Assembly (NCBI RefSeq): GCF_001999765.1
Contig: NZ_KV908323.1
Location: 190,585 to 254,584 of the forward strand
From: Sinomonas mesophila
Lineage (GTDB): Bacteria; Actinomycetota; Actinomycetes; Actinomycetales; Micrococcaceae
DNA length: 64,000 nucleotides
Direction: 5' to 3'
The notes beneath the pieces were generated by a model that searched no databases, had not been told where the DNA came from, and worked only from the letters and a program-made list of their open reading frames with translations. The position numbers and the translations under genes were made by a program. Positions 34,857 to 43,683 of this stretch are shown in pieces (the first letter of the stretch is position 1; each line of letters opens with the position of its first letter).

Positions 34857-36515
34857 ATGGCTCTCTCACCCTCCGCCCACGCGGACACGTTCGCGCGGGA
34901 CCACCTTCCCCCGGCCGACCAGTGGCCGGCCTTCGAGTTCACGCTCCCCGAGCTGCAGTACCCGGACCGGCTCAACGCGGCGTCGGCCCTCATCGACCGC
35001 GGCGTCGAGCGCTTCGGCGCCGACCGCACCGCGCTCCTGACCCCGGACGGCACCCGCTGGACCTACGGCGAGCTCCAGAAGCGCGCCAACCAGGTCGCGC
35101 AGGTCCTCACCGAGGACCTCGGGCTCGTCCCGGGCAACCGCGTCCTCCTTCGCTCGCCGAACAACCCGTGGACCGTCGCGGCGTGGCTCGGCGTCCTCAA
35201 GGCCGGCGGGGTCGTCGTGACGACGATGCACGCCCTCCGCGCGGCCGAGATCGCCCAGATCCTCGAGCGCACGTCCCCGTCGGTCGCGCTCGTCGACCAC
35301 CGCTTCGCCGAGGACCTCGAGGCGGCGGTCGCCGCCCGCGGCGACCGGACCGCCGTCGTTCGCCCTGCTGTTGTTCGGTACGGCGGCGAGGACCCCCACG
35401 ACCTCACCGCCCGCGCGGCGACCAAGAGCGGGACGTTCGACGCCGTCGAAACCGCGGCGGACGACGTCGCCCTCCTCGGGCCCACCTCGGGCAGCACCGG
35501 CGTGCCCAAGGTGACCATGCACTTCCACCGCGACATCCTCGCCAACGCCGACACGTTCGCCCGGCACATCCTGCAGCCCAGCGCGGACGACGTGTTCGCG
35601 TGCTCCGCCCCGTTCGCCTTCACGTTCGGGCTCGGCTCGCTCCTCGTGTTCCCGCTGCGCTTCGGCGCCTCCGCCCTCCTGACCGAGCGCACGACGCCGG
35701 TCCAGCTCGCCGAGCTCGTCGCCGAGCACGGCGTCACGGTCCTCGCGACTGCGCCCACCGCGTACCGGGCCATCATCAAGGAGGGCAAGGCGGGCCTGCT
35801 CAAGGGCGTGGCGAAGGCGATCTCCGCCGGCGAGCACCTCCCGAAGGAGACCTGGCAGCACGTCTACGAAGAGACCGGGCTCAGGCTCATCAACGGCATC
35901 GGGGCAACGGAGCTCCTGCACGTGTTCATCTCCGCCGCGGGTGACGACATCCGCCCCGGCTCCACCGGCCGCGCCGTCCCCGGCTACCGGGCCACGGTCC
36001 TGGACGCCGACGGCAACGAGGTGGCCCCCGGCGAGCTCGGGCGGCTCGCCGTCATCGGCCCGACCGGCTGCCGGTACCTCGCCGACGAGCGCCAGCTTTC
36101 CTACGTGGTCAACGGCTGGAACGTCACGGGGGACACCTTCTACCGCGACGCCGAGGGCTACTTCTACTACCAGGCGCGGGCGGACGACATGATCGTCTCC
36201 TCCGGCTACAACATCGGCGCCCCCGAGGTCGAGGCCGCGATCGACGAGCACCCGGACGTCATGGAGTCCGGCGTCGTCGGCCGGCCGGACCCCGAGCGCG
36301 GCACGGTGGTGTGCGCGTTCGTCGTCCTCCGCGACGGCGTGGAGGGCGACGACGCGAAGCGCCGCGAGATCCAGGACTTCGTCAAGTCCCGCATCGCCCC
36401 CTACAAGTACCCGCGCGACGTCCGCTTCGTCGACGCCCTGCCGCGCAACCCGAGCGGCAAGCTCCAGCACTACCGCCTGCGCGAGCAGGCCGCCGCCAAC
36501 GGCACCCAGGTTTGA
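34857..36515 (+). CDS. AMP-forming aryl-CoA ligase, probable 2-aminobenzoate-CoA ligase
   Basis: The protein has 552 residues of the ANL superfamily: phosphate loop GPTSGSTGVPK, NGIGATELLHVFISA, the adenine motif and GDTFYRDAEGYFYYQARADD, YNIGAPEVEAAI and the catalytic Lys in PRNPSGKLQHY. The fold and the NGIGATELLHVF segment resemble benzoate and 2-aminobenzoate-CoA ligases. With the downstream fused monooxygenase/OYE enzyme, activation of anthranilate to 2-aminobenzoyl-CoA is the best prediction; benzoate or salicylate cannot be ruled out. Confidence 0.85.
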   Translation: MALSPSAHADTFARDHLPPADQWPAFEFTLPELQYPDRLNAASALIDRGVERFGADRTALLTPDGTRWTYGELQKRANQVAQVLTEDLGLVPGNRVLLRSPNNPWTVAAWLGVLKAGGVVVTTMHALRAAEIAQILERTSPSVALVDHRFAEDLEAAVAARGDRTAVVRPAVVRYGGEDPHDLTARAATKSGTFDAVETAADDVALLGPTSGSTGVPKVTMHFHRDILANADTFARHILQPSADDVFACSAPFAFTFGLGSLLVFPLRFGASALLTERTTPVQLAELVAEHGVTVLATAPTAYRAIIKEGKAGLLKGVAKAISAGEHLPKETWQHVYEETGLRLINGIGATELLHVFISAAGDDIRPGSTGRAVPGYRATVLDADGNEVAPGELGRLAVIGPTGCRYLADERQLSYVVNGWNVTGDTFYRDAEGYFYYQARADDMIVSSGYNIGAPEVEAAIDEHPDVMESGVVGRPDPERGTVVCAFVVLRDGVEGDDAKRREIQDFVKSRIAPYKYPRDVRFVDALPRNPSGKLQHYRLREQAAANGTQV

Positions 36516-36526
36516 GAGGACATCCA

Positions 36527-38941
36527 GTGAAGATTGCAGTCATCGGCGGCGGCCCCGGCGGCCTCTACTTCTCCGCCCTCATGAAGCAGCTCGACCCCGC
36601 CCACGAGGTCACCGTGTGGGAGCGCAACCGCGCCGAGGACACGTTCGGCTTCGGCGTCGTGTTCTCCGACGAGACGCTCGGCGGGATCGGCAACGCGGAC
36701 ACCGTCGTCGCCGAGTACATGTCCGAGCGGTTCGCCCGCTGGACGGACATCGACATCACGCTCAACGGCGAGCGCCACACGGTCGGCGGCCAGGGCTTCG
36801 CGGCGATGAGCCGCAAGGAGCTCCTGCAGCTCCTGCAGCGCCGCTGCGGCGAGCTCGGCGTCGACCTCCGGTTCTCCACCATGGCGCCCGACGTCGAGGA
36901 GCTCGCCCGGGACTACGACCTCGTCCTCGCGGCCGACGGCGTGAACTCGGCCGTGCGGGCCCGGTTCCCGGAGTCGTTCGGCCCGTCCCTGGACGTGCGC
37001 CCGAACAAGTACATGTGGCTCGGGACGGACCTCGTGTTCGAGGCCTTTCAATTCTTCGTCAAGGACACCCAGTGGGGCACCATGCAGATCCACGGATACC
37101 CGTTCTCCGACGAGGGCTCGACCTTCATCGTCGAGATGCACGAGGACGTGTGGCGCGCCGCCGGGTTCGACGAGACCGAGGGCACCGTCTTCCCGCCCGG
37201 CGTCTCGGACGAGAAGGCGATCGCGAAGGTCCGGGAGATCTTCGCTGACGAGCTCGCGGGCCACGAGGTGCTCGCGAACAACTCGAAGTGGATCAACTTC
37301 ACCACGGTGCGCAACGCCTCGTGGCGGCACGGCAACGTCGTCCTGCTCGGCGACGCCGCCCACACCGCGCACTTCTCGATCGGCTCCGGCACCAAGCTCG
37401 CGATGGAGGACGCGCTCGCGCTCGCGGCCTGCCTCCACGAGCACCCCTCGCTCGAGGCGTCGCTCGAGGCGTACGAGACCGAGCGGCGGCCCGTCGTCCA
37501 GTCCACCCAGCGCGCGGCCCAGGCCTCGCTCGAGTGGTTCGAGAACATCGGCATGTACACGTCCCAGGAGGCCACGCAGTTCTGCTTCAACCTCCTGACC
37601 CGCTCGCGCCGCATCACGCAGGAGAACCTGCGGCTGCGCGACCCGGAGTTCGCCGCGGGCGTGGACGCGTGGTTCGCCCGGTCCCAGGCCGCGGCGGGGA
37701 ACGGCGACGGCTCGGTCCGCCCGGCCATGTTCCAGCCGTTCCGGATCGGTTCCCTCGAGCTGGCCAACCGCGTCATCGTCTCGCCGATGGACATGTACTC
37801 CTCGGTCGAGGGCATCCCGGGGGACTTCCACCTCGCGCACCTCGGTTCGAAGGCGCTCGGCGGGGCGGGGCTGGTCATGACCGAGATGATCTGCGTCTCC
37901 GAGGCCGGCCGCATCACCCCCGGCTGCGCGGGCCTCTACACGGACGGGCAGCGCGACGCGTGGGGCCGGATCGTGGACTTCGTCCACACCGCCTCGGCCG
38001 CGAAGATCGGCGCGCAGATCGGCCACTCGGGCCGCAAGGGCTCCACCAGGCTCATGTGGGAGGGCATCGACCAGCCGCTCGAGTCGGGCAACTGGCAGAC
38101 CGTCGCGCCGTCGGCCCTCGCCTACGGGCCCGAGAACCAGGTCCCGGCCGAGCTGAGCCGCGCCGGCATGGACGAGATCCGCGACGAGTTCGTCGCCGCC
38201 GCCCGCCGCGCCGCCGAGGCCGGCTTCGACCTCCTCGAGGTCCACGCCGCCCACGGCTACCTGCTCTCCTCGTTCCTCTCGCCGGTCTCGAACCGCCGCA
38301 CCGACGAGTACGGCGGCTCGCTCGAGAACCGCCTGCGCTTCCCGCTCGAGGTGTTCGACGCCGTCCGCGAGGCCTTCCCGGCCGAGCGCCCCGTCACGGT
38401 GCGCATCTCCGCCGTCGACTGGCTCCCGGACGGGAACACGGCCGAGGACGGCGTGGAGATCGCCAAGGCGTTCGTCGCGCACGGCGCGGCCGCCGTAGAC
38501 GTCTCCTCGGGCCAGATCGCCAAGGAGGAGAAGCCCGCGTTCGGCCGCTCGTACCAGACCCCGTTCGCGGACCGCATCCGCCAGGCCCTCGAGGGCACCG
38601 GCGCGGCCGTCATCGCGGTCGGGGCCATCTCGAGCTACGACGACGTCAACTCGATCCTCCTCGCCGGCCGCGCGGACCTGTGCGCCCTGGGCCGCACGCA
38701 CCTGTACGACCCGCAGTGGACCCTCCACGCCGCGGCCGAGCAGGACTACCGCGGCGCGGGCGCCGAGTGGGTGCCGCAGTTCCGCGCCGGGCGCCGCAAG
38801 CCGCCGTCGTCCCGCACGGACGCCGTCCGCCCGCGCCTGTCGCTCCTGCGCGAGCCCGACGCCGACGAGCTCCCCACCCACCTCCGCTGGACCCCGGTGG
38901 CGGACAAGCAGGCAAGAGTCCTGGAGCCCGCCACCGCCTGA
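36527..38941 (+). CDS. fused flavin monooxygenase / old yellow enzyme, 2-aminobenzoyl-CoA monooxygenase/reductase-like
   Basis: The protein has 804 residues from a GTG with GAGAGGA upstream. Residues 1-395 are a class A flavoprotein monooxygenase (IGGGPGGLYFSALM, GDAAHTAHFSIGSGTKLA). Residues 400-780 are an old yellow enzyme-type flavin reductase (FQPFRIGSLELANRVIVSPM, AAHGYLLSSFLSP, NRRTDEYGGSLENR). This exact fusion is known for ACMR of Azoarcus evansii, which hydroxylates and reduces 2-aminobenzoyl-CoA, dearomatising the ring. The adjacent CoA ligase strongly supports this role. Confidence 0.9.
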   Translation: MKIAVIGGGPGGLYFSALMKQLDPAHEVTVWERNRAEDTFGFGVVFSDETLGGIGNADTVVAEYMSERFARWTDIDITLNGERHTVGGQGFAAMSRKELLQLLQRRCGELGVDLRFSTMAPDVEELARDYDLVLAADGVNSAVRARFPESFGPSLDVRPNKYMWLGTDLVFEAFQFFVKDTQWGTMQIHGYPFSDEGSTFIVEMHEDVWRAAGFDETEGTVFPPGVSDEKAIAKVREIFADELAGHEVLANNSKWINFTTVRNASWRHGNVVLLGDAAHTAHFSIGSGTKLAMEDALALAACLHEHPSLEASLEAYETERRPVVQSTQRAAQASLEWFENIGMYTSQEATQFCFNLLTRSRRITQENLRLRDPEFAAGVDAWFARSQAAAGNGDGSVRPAMFQPFRIGSLELANRVIVSPMDMYSSVEGIPGDFHLAHLGSKALGGAGLVMTEMICVSEAGRITPGCAGLYTDGQRDAWGRIVDFVHTASAAKIGAQIGHSGRKGSTRLMWEGIDQPLESGNWQTVAPSALAYGPENQVPAELSRAGMDEIRDEFVAAARRAAEAGFDLLEVHAAHGYLLSSFLSPVSNRRTDEYGGSLENRLRFPLEVFDAVREAFPAERPVTVRISAVDWLPDGNTAEDGVEIAKAFVAHGAAAVDVSSGQIAKEEKPAFGRSYQTPFADRIRQALEGTGAAVIAVGAISSYDDVNSILLAGRADLCALGRTHLYDPQWTLHAAAEQDYRGAGAEWVPQFRAGRRKPPSSRTDAVRPRLSLLREPDADELPTHLRWTPVADKQARVLEPATA

Positions 38942-38997
38942 ACCCGCACAGAGAGTGGCCCCGACCGGCCGAGCCGGTCCGGGGCCGCCCCCTCCCA

Positions 38998-39052
38998 CGT
39001 TGCGGGGTCACCTTCCAACGTTGCGGGGTCACCTTCCAACGTTGCGGGGTCA
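38998..39052. repeat. three tandem 21-bp repeats inside the operon
   Basis: Three head-to-tail copies of TGCGGGGTCACCTTCCAACGT (two full, one partial) lie between the ACMR-like gene and the hotdog gene. They match the repeat family at 149-320 but without a mirrored half. Confidence 0.85.
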
Positions 39053-39087
39053 CTCATCCACACCAGCCGCCCACCCCAGGAGGATCC

Positions 39088-39537
39088 GTGACCGAGGCGA
39101 GCGCCGCCGTCGTGCGCGAGGAGCTGACCCGCACGGTCGAGTGGGTCGACACCGACGCCGCGGGCCACCACCACAACTCGTTCGTGCTGCGCAGCGTCGA
39201 GGCCGCGGAGGCGCGCCTGTTCCGGCGGCTCGGCGTGCTGACCGACTACTTCGGCGCCGCGCCGCGCGTGCGCCAGGAGGTCGACTACCGCTCGAAGCTG
39301 TACTTCGGGCAGGACGCGACGACGGTGCTCGAGCTCGAGTCGCTGGGCACCTCCTCGATGGCGTTCCGCTTCGAGGTGTGGGGCGAGGCGCACGACGGCG
39401 GGCCCTCCGGCGGCGTCGAGCGTCGCCTCGCGGCGTCGGGCCGGTTCGTGACGGTGCATGTGCCGCGGGGGAGCGAGGCCTCGGCGCCCTGGCCCGACCC
39501 GATCCGGGGGGCCGTGGCGGCGGCCGCGCTGCCCTGA
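39088..39537 (+). CDS. single-hotdog acyl-CoA thioesterase (4HBT-like)
   Basis: The protein has 149 residues from a GTG at 39088 with CAGGAGGATCC upstream. The sequence TVEWVDTDAAGHHHNSFVLR corresponds to the catalytic Asp and loop of 4-hydroxybenzoyl-CoA thioesterases, followed by the central helix and RQEVDYRSKLYFGQD. It is separated from the ACMR-like gene by a repeat array but reads in the same direction, so it may belong to the same transcript and act on an aryl- or acyl-CoA. Confidence 0.85.
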   Translation: MTEASAAVVREELTRTVEWVDTDAAGHHHNSFVLRSVEAAEARLFRRLGVLTDYFGAAPRVRQEVDYRSKLYFGQDATTVLELESLGTSSMAFRFEVWGEAHDGGPSGGVERRLAASGRFVTVHVPRGSEASAPWPDPIRGAVAAAALP

Positions 39538-39556
39538 CCGCGCCCGGACGTCCGCA

Positions 39557-39626
39557 AAAGTGCCCCCTGTTTCGGATTTTCCCCCCCGCTCAAGCACGGG
39601 GAAGAGTCCGAACCAGGGGGCACTCT
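39557..39626. repeat. AGTGCCCC palindromic repeat, intergenic copy
   Basis: AAAGTGCCCCCTGTTTCGGA and TCCGAACCAGGGGGCACTCT are near-perfect inverted arms of 20 bp separated by about 30 bp. It is the same element as in the fluC tail (18282-18350). Here it follows the thioesterase gene and may act as a terminator. Confidence 0.85.
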
Positions 39627-39793
39627 TGGGTCGATGGGGAGAGGCCTCCTCCGCGCCGAGTCCTCCTCGACCTCGACACCCGTCTGGGCTCGAGGTGCGT
39701 ACCCGGAAGGGCGAAACCCCGTCGAGATCCGTACCCGATACGGATTGCGCGGGCGGGGTTCCGGATCCCCTGGGGGAGGGCTAGCCTCGTAGG

Positions 39794-41203
39794 ATGACCG
39801 ACGGGCCGGGCGTCCCCGCGCCGGGGGCGGCGTCAGCCAGGCAGGAGCAGCAGGCGGCGGGTACGCAGCCGCCACTGAACGGCATGCGCATCTTCGTCGC
39901 GGTGCTCGCGAACACGATGATCGCGAACGTCACCACGAGCTTCCTGTGGTTCGCGCTCACGTTCTGGGTGTACCTCGAAACCCTCTCCGTGCTCGCCACG
40001 GGCATCATCGGCGGCGCGTACATGCTGCTCGTCGCGGTGTTCTCGATCTACTTCGGCACGATCGTCGACAGGCACAAGAAGCACCACGTCATGGTGCTCT
40101 CGAGTGCCCTCCCGCTCGGGGCGTTCCTCGTGGCCGGTGCCCTCTACCTCCTGCAGCCCGAGTCGGCCCTCGTGGACCTCGGCGGGCCGTGGTTCTGGGT
40201 CTTCTCCGGCATCATCCTGTTCGGCTCGGTGGTCGAGCAGCTGCGCAACATCGCCCTCTCCACGACCGTCACGCTGCTCGTGCCCGTGGAGCGGCACGCG
40301 AACGCCAACGGCATGGTCGGCACGGTGCAGGGGCTCGCCTTCATGACCACGAGCGTGTTCAGCGGCCTCTCGGTCGGACTGCTCGGCATGGGGTGGACCC
40401 TCGCGATCGCGATCGCCTTCATTTTCGTCGCGCTGGTCCACCTGACGTTCGTGCGCATCCCGGAGGAGAAGCCCGTGGCGGAGGACGGGAAGGCTCCCCC
40501 GATCGACGTGCGCGGCAGCCTCGCCGCGATCCGCGTGGTGCCCGGCCTCTTCGCCCTGATCCTGTTCACGACGCTCAACAATCTCATCGGCGGCGTCTAC
40601 ATGGCGCTCATGGATCCCTACGGCCTCACCCTGTTCCCCGTCGAGCTCTGGGGCCTGGTCCTGGGCGTCACGTCCACGGGCTTCCTCATCGGCGGCGCCG
40701 CGATCGCGAAGTTCGGGCTGGGCGCCAACCCCGTCCGCACGATGCTCCTCATCGCCGTCGTGATGGGCATCCTCGGGGCGTTCTTCACCGTCCGCGAGTG
40801 GTGGTGGCTCTACGCCGTCGGCATCCTGGTCTACATGGCGCTCATCCCGGCCGTGGAGGCGTCGGAGCAGACCGTCATCCAGAAGGTCGTGCCGTTCCAT
40901 CGGCAGGGCCGCGTGTTCGGGTTCGCCGCGGCCTTCGAGTCCGCGGCGGCGCCCGTCACCTCGTTCCTCATCGCACCCATCGCGCAGTTCTGGATCATCC
41001 CGTACATGACGTCCGACGGCGGGCGGCTGGCCTGGGGGTGGCTGCTCGGCGAGGGCGATGCCCGCGGCATCGCCCTCGTGTTCCTCGTCAGCGGGCTCCT
41101 GCTCGTTGCGCTCGCCCTGCTGGCCTTCACCACCCGGTCGTACCGTCTCCTGTCGCAGCACTACCAGGGCACCACGGAGTCTGTGCCCGCGCCGGAGGCC
41201 TGA
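39794..41203 (+). CDS. MFS transporter
   Basis: The protein has 469 residues and 12 hydrophobic helices after a polar N-terminus of about 28 residues. The cytoplasmic loop GTIVDRHKKHHVMV corresponds to motif A. It resembles the enterobactin/macrolide-exporter type of MFS protein more than the aromatic acid importers. TAGCCT at 39782-39787 lies 6 bases before the ATG, so the transcript may be leaderless. The substrate is unknown. Confidence 0.85.
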   Translation: MTDGPGVPAPGAASARQEQQAAGTQPPLNGMRIFVAVLANTMIANVTTSFLWFALTFWVYLETLSVLATGIIGGAYMLLVAVFSIYFGTIVDRHKKHHVMVLSSALPLGAFLVAGALYLLQPESALVDLGGPWFWVFSGIILFGSVVEQLRNIALSTTVTLLVPVERHANANGMVGTVQGLAFMTTSVFSGLSVGLLGMGWTLAIAIAFIFVALVHLTFVRIPEEKPVAEDGKAPPIDVRGSLAAIRVVPGLFALILFTTLNNLIGGVYMALMDPYGLTLFPVELWGLVLGVTSTGFLIGGAAIAKFGLGANPVRTMLLIAVVMGILGAFFTVREWWWLYAVGILVYMALIPAVEASEQTVIQKVVPFHRQGRVFGFAAAFESAAAPVTSFLIAPIAQFWIIPYMTSDGGRLAWGWLLGEGDARGIALVFLVSGLLLVALALLAFTTRSYRLLSQHYQGTTESVPAPEA

Positions 41204-41243
41204 GGCTCGGTATCCGAGCCCGGAGTCTCAGTGTCCGGGAGTC

Positions 41244-41846
41244 TCAGTATCCGAAGGAGGCGCGGTCGATCCTGCGGTGATAGCGCATCCCCGCCATCCC
41301 GCCCAGGATCGCGCCGCCGAGGGTGATGATCGCCGCGACAATCAGGACGATGATGCCGCCAGTGGTCAAGGTGCCCTCATCCACGGGGATCCGGGGGAAG
41401 CTGTTCAGCGCGGACAGGATGTTGAACTGGCCTCCGGCCACCACGACCAGGAGCGCGGCAACGATCGCGATGGCGACGGCCCACAGCCACACGGCGACGC
41501 CCTGCCTGGCGCCGTCGAAGCGGGCCATCCGCCCGGCGACATAGCCTCCGCAGTAGTAGGAGACGAAGAGGATCAGCGCCACGGCCACGGCCCCGACGAT
41601 GCCCACGCCCTGCGCCGCCCGCCCGGCCACTTCCCCGGGATCGGTCTGGGTGGCGATCCCGAGGCCGGCCCCGGCCGCGGTGAGCAGGGCGGTGAGGAGC
41701 ACGGACATCCCCGTGGCGCTCAGCCACCCGAAGAAGGCCGCGCCGGGCTTCACGCCTCCGAGGCGCCTCGCCTGCTGGGCGGGCGTCGGCTCCCTGTCCC
41801 AGCCCGGTTCCTGCTCGCTGTAGGGTTCGCGGTATTCGGGGCTCAT
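41244..41846 (-). CDS. multi-pass membrane protein of unknown function
   Basis: The protein has 200 residues: a polar N-terminus rich in Glu/Pro/Arg, then about four to five helices (SATGMSVLLTALLTAAGAGL, VGAVAVALILFVSYYCGGYV, VWLWAVAIAIVAALLVVVAG, IIVLIVAAIITLGGAILGG) and a short basic end. The third helix region has the CGGYVAGRMARFDGARQG loop. Similar proteins are common and uncharacterised in actinobacteria. A short 16-bp tandem repeat (GGAGTCTCAGT) lies just after the stop. Confidence 0.8.
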   Translation of the reverse strand: MSPEYREPYSEQEPGWDREPTPAQQARRLGGVKPGAAFFGWLSATGMSVLLTALLTAAGAGLGIATQTDPGEVAGRAAQGVGIVGAVAVALILFVSYYCGGYVAGRMARFDGARQGVAVWLWAVAIAIVAALLVVVAGGQFNILSALNSFPRIPVDEGTLTTGGIIVLIVAAIITLGGAILGGMAGMRYHRRIDRASFGY

Positions 41847-41955
41847 CGGTCCGGCCTTCCCGTGATGGCTGACTCATCGTCCGGCAGCGGTCGCTGTGCC
41901 GTTCCCCTGACGGACTACGATGTCTTTTCCCACGGGCAGGATTCTCAACCGCTGC

Positions 41956-43683
41956 TCAGTGCCCCTTGAACGCCTCGTGCAGCCACCAGGCTCCGCCGTC
42001 GGAGGCGACCTTCGCGTCGAGCACCAAGGGCCGCTCGGGCCGGCCATTTGTGCCCGAGGCAAGCCACGCCTCCACGACGTCGAGGTCCGCGAGGGTGCGC
42101 ACCGTCGCGGCCTCGCAGCCCACGCCGCGGCCGATCGACGCGATGTCCGTCTCCGGGAACGTCACCGTGGACACGTCCGTGCCTGGATGGTCGGCGGCGA
42201 AGTGGTGCACCTCGGCCCCATACGCGGCGTCGTTGTACACGACGCACACGAGCGGCAGCTTCAGCCGCACGGCGGTCTCGAGCTCCGCGAGGCCCATGAG
42301 GAACCCGCCGTCCCCCGCGCCGAGGACCGGGAGGCGGCCCGGCTGGGCCACGGCCGCCCCGATCGCCGTCGCGAGCCCGAGCCCGATGGACTGGAAGGCC
42401 TGCGTGAAGCAGAAGCCGAACTCGTCTGGGACGTCGAGGTACTGGCTCGGGTAGCCCATGAAGTTGCCCGAGTCGACCGAGATGATCCGCTCCGCGGGCA
42501 GCAGCACGTCGAGCCGCCGCGTGAGCTCCCGCGGGTCGATCCGGTCGAGGCCGTCCGCCCCGGGGCCGGAGAGGTCCTCGGTCTCGACGTCCTGCCAGCG
42601 CGACGACGCCGCGATGCGCTCGCGGACCTCCTCGGTCCGGTAGCCGGTCCGCGGCGCGGCGCCGGAGAGCGCCTCGAGCACGGAGGCCGCCGTCGCCCCG
42701 GAGTCCCCGACGACGCCGAGCGTCACCGGACGGTGCGCGCCGAGCGCTCCATGGTCGAGGTCCACCTGCACGACGGCGGTGCCCTCGCCGATGAGGTTCC
42801 CGTGCCGCATGGTCCACATGTTCAGCGCGCAGCCGAACGCGACGATGAGGTCCGCGCCGGAGATGAGCTCCGCCGTCGTGGGCGAGGAGAACCCGCCCGA
42901 GATGCCGAGGCCGAACGGCTCGCCCGCGAAGAGGCCCTTCGCGACGGCGGACGTCGCGACGAGCGCGCCCGCGTGCTCCGCGAGGGCGAGGATCTCCTTG
43001 CGCGAGCCCCGCCCGCCGCGGCCCGCGACGAAGACCGGGCGCTTCGCCTGCGCGAGCAGCTCGGCGAACGCCCGGACGCTCTCCTCGGCCGGGCGCACCG
43101 GCGCGGGCGGCGGCACGCGCAGGGGCGAGCCGGCGGACGACGGCGCGTGGCCGGCGTCGTGCGCGGGCTGGGCCTGCACGTCGAGCGGGAGGTTCAGGAC
43201 GACGGTGCGGCGGCCCTCGAGCGCAGTGCGGAAGGCGCGGACCGTGTCCGCGACGGCCGACGCGGCGGAGTGCACGCGCTCGGGCACGGCGCCGACGGAG
43301 CGCGCGAGCGCGGCCTGGTCCATCGCGAAGTTCGAGTGCACCGACGCCCCGGCCGTCTCCGCGGCGAGGACGATGAGCGGGGTCCGGGACTTCGCCGCCT
43401 CGCCGATGCCGGTGGCCGCGTTCGTGAGGCCGCAGCCCTGGTGGACCGACAGGAGGCCGACCTTCCCCGACATGCGTGCGTAGGCGTCGGCCATGGTCGC
43501 GGCGCCGCCCTCGTGGCGGGCGGCCGTATACGGGACGCCGCGCGCGACGAGCGCGTTCGTCACGGCGAAGTTGCCGGACCCGACCACGCCGAAGCAGTGC
43601 CCGGCGCCGAGCTCGGCGAGGGTCTGGGCGACGACGTCCGCGACGTTCAGGGCCGCCGTCGGCTGCGTGGACGCCGCGCTCAT
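41956..43683 (-). CDS. thiamine diphosphate-dependent enzyme, candidate isatinate/aryl-glyoxylate decarboxylase
   Basis: The protein has 575 residues with the three-domain ThDP fold: N-terminal GSGNFAVTNAL and the catalytic-type Glu in RHEGGAATMADAYARM, a central domain with AGRGGRGSRKE, and the C-terminal ThDP site GAGDGGFLMGLAE...VVYNDAAYG. It is coupled by ATGA to a PF04199 hydrolase gene. Isatinate is an aminobenzoylformate, so a benzoylformate-decarboxylase-type reaction next to an isatin hydrolase-like enzyme is chemically reasonable. Other 2-oxo acid decarboxylases or acetolactate synthase-like roles remain possible. Confidence 0.85.
   Translation of the reverse strand: MSAASTQPTAALNVADVVAQTLAELGAGHCFGVVGSGNFAVTNALVARGVPYTAARHEGGAATMADAYARMSGKVGLLSVHQGCGLTNAATGIGEAAKSRTPLIVLAAETAGASVHSNFAMDQAALARSVGAVPERVHSAASAVADTVRAFRTALEGRRTVVLNLPLDVQAQPAHDAGHAPSSAGSPLRVPPPAPVRPAEESVRAFAELLAQAKRPVFVAGRGGRGSRKEILALAEHAGALVATSAVAKGLFAGEPFGLGISGGFSSPTTAELISGADLIVAFGCALNMWTMRHGNLIGEGTAVVQVDLDHGALGAHRPVTLGVVGDSGATAASVLEALSGAAPRTGYRTEEVRERIAASSRWQDVETEDLSGPGADGLDRIDPRELTRRLDVLLPAERIISVDSGNFMGYPSQYLDVPDEFGFCFTQAFQSIGLGLATAIGAAVAQPGRLPVLGAGDGGFLMGLAELETAVRLKLPLVCVVYNDAAYGAEVHHFAADHPGTDVSTVTFPETDIASIGRGVGCEAATVRTLADLDVVEAWLASGTNGRPERPLVLDAKVASDGGAWWLHEAFKGH

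Noticed and set aside
36470-38998. 842-residue minus-strand frame opposite the ACMR-like gene
   Set aside because: Its composition (Val/Arg/Gly/Asp-rich, no domain) marks it as an antisense shadow of a highly biased gene.
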